The notes beneath the pieces are model-generated. The model had not been told where the DNA came from. It made no database searches and was given only the letters and a program-made list of their open reading frames with translations. Of a stretch of 15,653 nt of DNA, positions 15,624 to 15,653 are shown one piece after another; position 1 is the stretch's first letter, and every line of letters starts with the position of its first letter. The stretch covers positions 1 through 15,653 of the forward strand of contig CAZSDW010000061.1 of the NCBI GenBank assembly GCA_964605705.1, given 5' to 3'. Source of the stretch: CAZSDW01 sp964605705. GTDB lineage: Bacteria > Fidelibacterota > UBA2242. The translations under genes and the position numbers were made by a program.

Positions 15624-15653
15624 TTACAATGCGAACCGGACTGTCATTCGTTG
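15624..15653 (-). CDS. C-terminal end of an upstream gene, probable outer-membrane beta-barrel
   Basis: Only nine codons and a TAA stop (15624-15626) are inside the window, reading QRMTVRFAL. Hydrophobic residues alternate (M, V, F, L), as in the last strand of outer-membrane barrels such as TonB-dependent receptors. The stop lies 19 bp before the lipoprotein start, which suggests an operon. The reading frame is an inference from a very short stretch; it could also be chance open frame. The terminal residue is leucine, not the more usual phenylalanine. Confidence 0.4.
   Translation of the reverse strand, partial: QRMTVRFAL

Noticed and set aside
1..15653. CRISPR arrays, insertion sequences, tRNA or rRNA genes
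   Set aside because: No regularly spaced repeats, transposase frames, terminal inverted repeats of IS type, or conserved RNA-gene sequence were found.

Overview
The window comes from a Gram-negative bacterium, most likely of the Fibrobacterota-Chlorobiota-Bacteroidota (FCB) superphylum: a Calditrichota, KSB1, Ignavibacteriota or Marinimicrobia type rather than a classical Bacteroides. Three things point there. One secreted protein ends in a type IX secretion (T9SS) sorting domain with the NFPNPFNP signature. The TonB-dependent receptor carries an N-terminal carboxypeptidase-regulatory-like domain. The DNA is AT-rich, and some promoter-like sites resemble the TTTG / TAnnTTTG pattern. Phylum is an inference; no rRNA or tRNA gene is visible.

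Layout. All genes but one lie on the minus strand. Reading that strand from the right edge: (i) the last codons of an upstream gene with an outer-membrane beta-barrel-like tail, then an IPT/TIG plus beta-propeller lipoprotein (14399-15604); (ii) a tight three-gene sensory operon (12830 to 8546) of a membrane-tethered sugar-type solute-binding protein, a membrane histidine kinase and a sigma-54-dependent response regulator; (iii) a secreted multi-module carbohydrate-binding protein with a T9SS tail (5767-8289); (iv) a TonB-dependent receptor (2865-5606) followed after 37 bp by a large secreted Fn3-containing protein (2827 to beyond position 1). The exception is a plus-strand gene (13060-14295) between (i) and (ii). 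It encodes a Cache-domain membrane sensor with no catalytic output domain, ending in a CxxC...CxxC motif.

How it may work together (inference). The outer-membrane and secreted proteins look like a glycan or oligomer capture and uptake locus in which no SusD-like protein is seen. Its neighbour is a self-contained sensing operon: the solute-binding protein has a transmembrane anchor and no ABC permease or ATPase beside it, so it probably presents ligand to the adjacent kinase. The kinase would phosphorylate the NtrC-type regulator, which would activate sigma-54 promoters, possibly that of the carbohydrate-binding gene (a partial match lies at 8407-8422). This three-component circuit next to a TonB/T9SS locus, with an orphan Cache/zinc-knuckle sensor diverging from it, is the best candidate here for an undescribed system.

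Non-coding DNA is limited. No gap exceeds 300 bp. There is a strong bidirectional terminator at 14328-14373, a long hairpin at 5716-5758 between the carbohydrate-binding gene and the TonB gene, several small dyads in leader regions, and a short direct repeat flanking the plus-strand gene. No mobile element, CRISPR array or RNA gene was seen.
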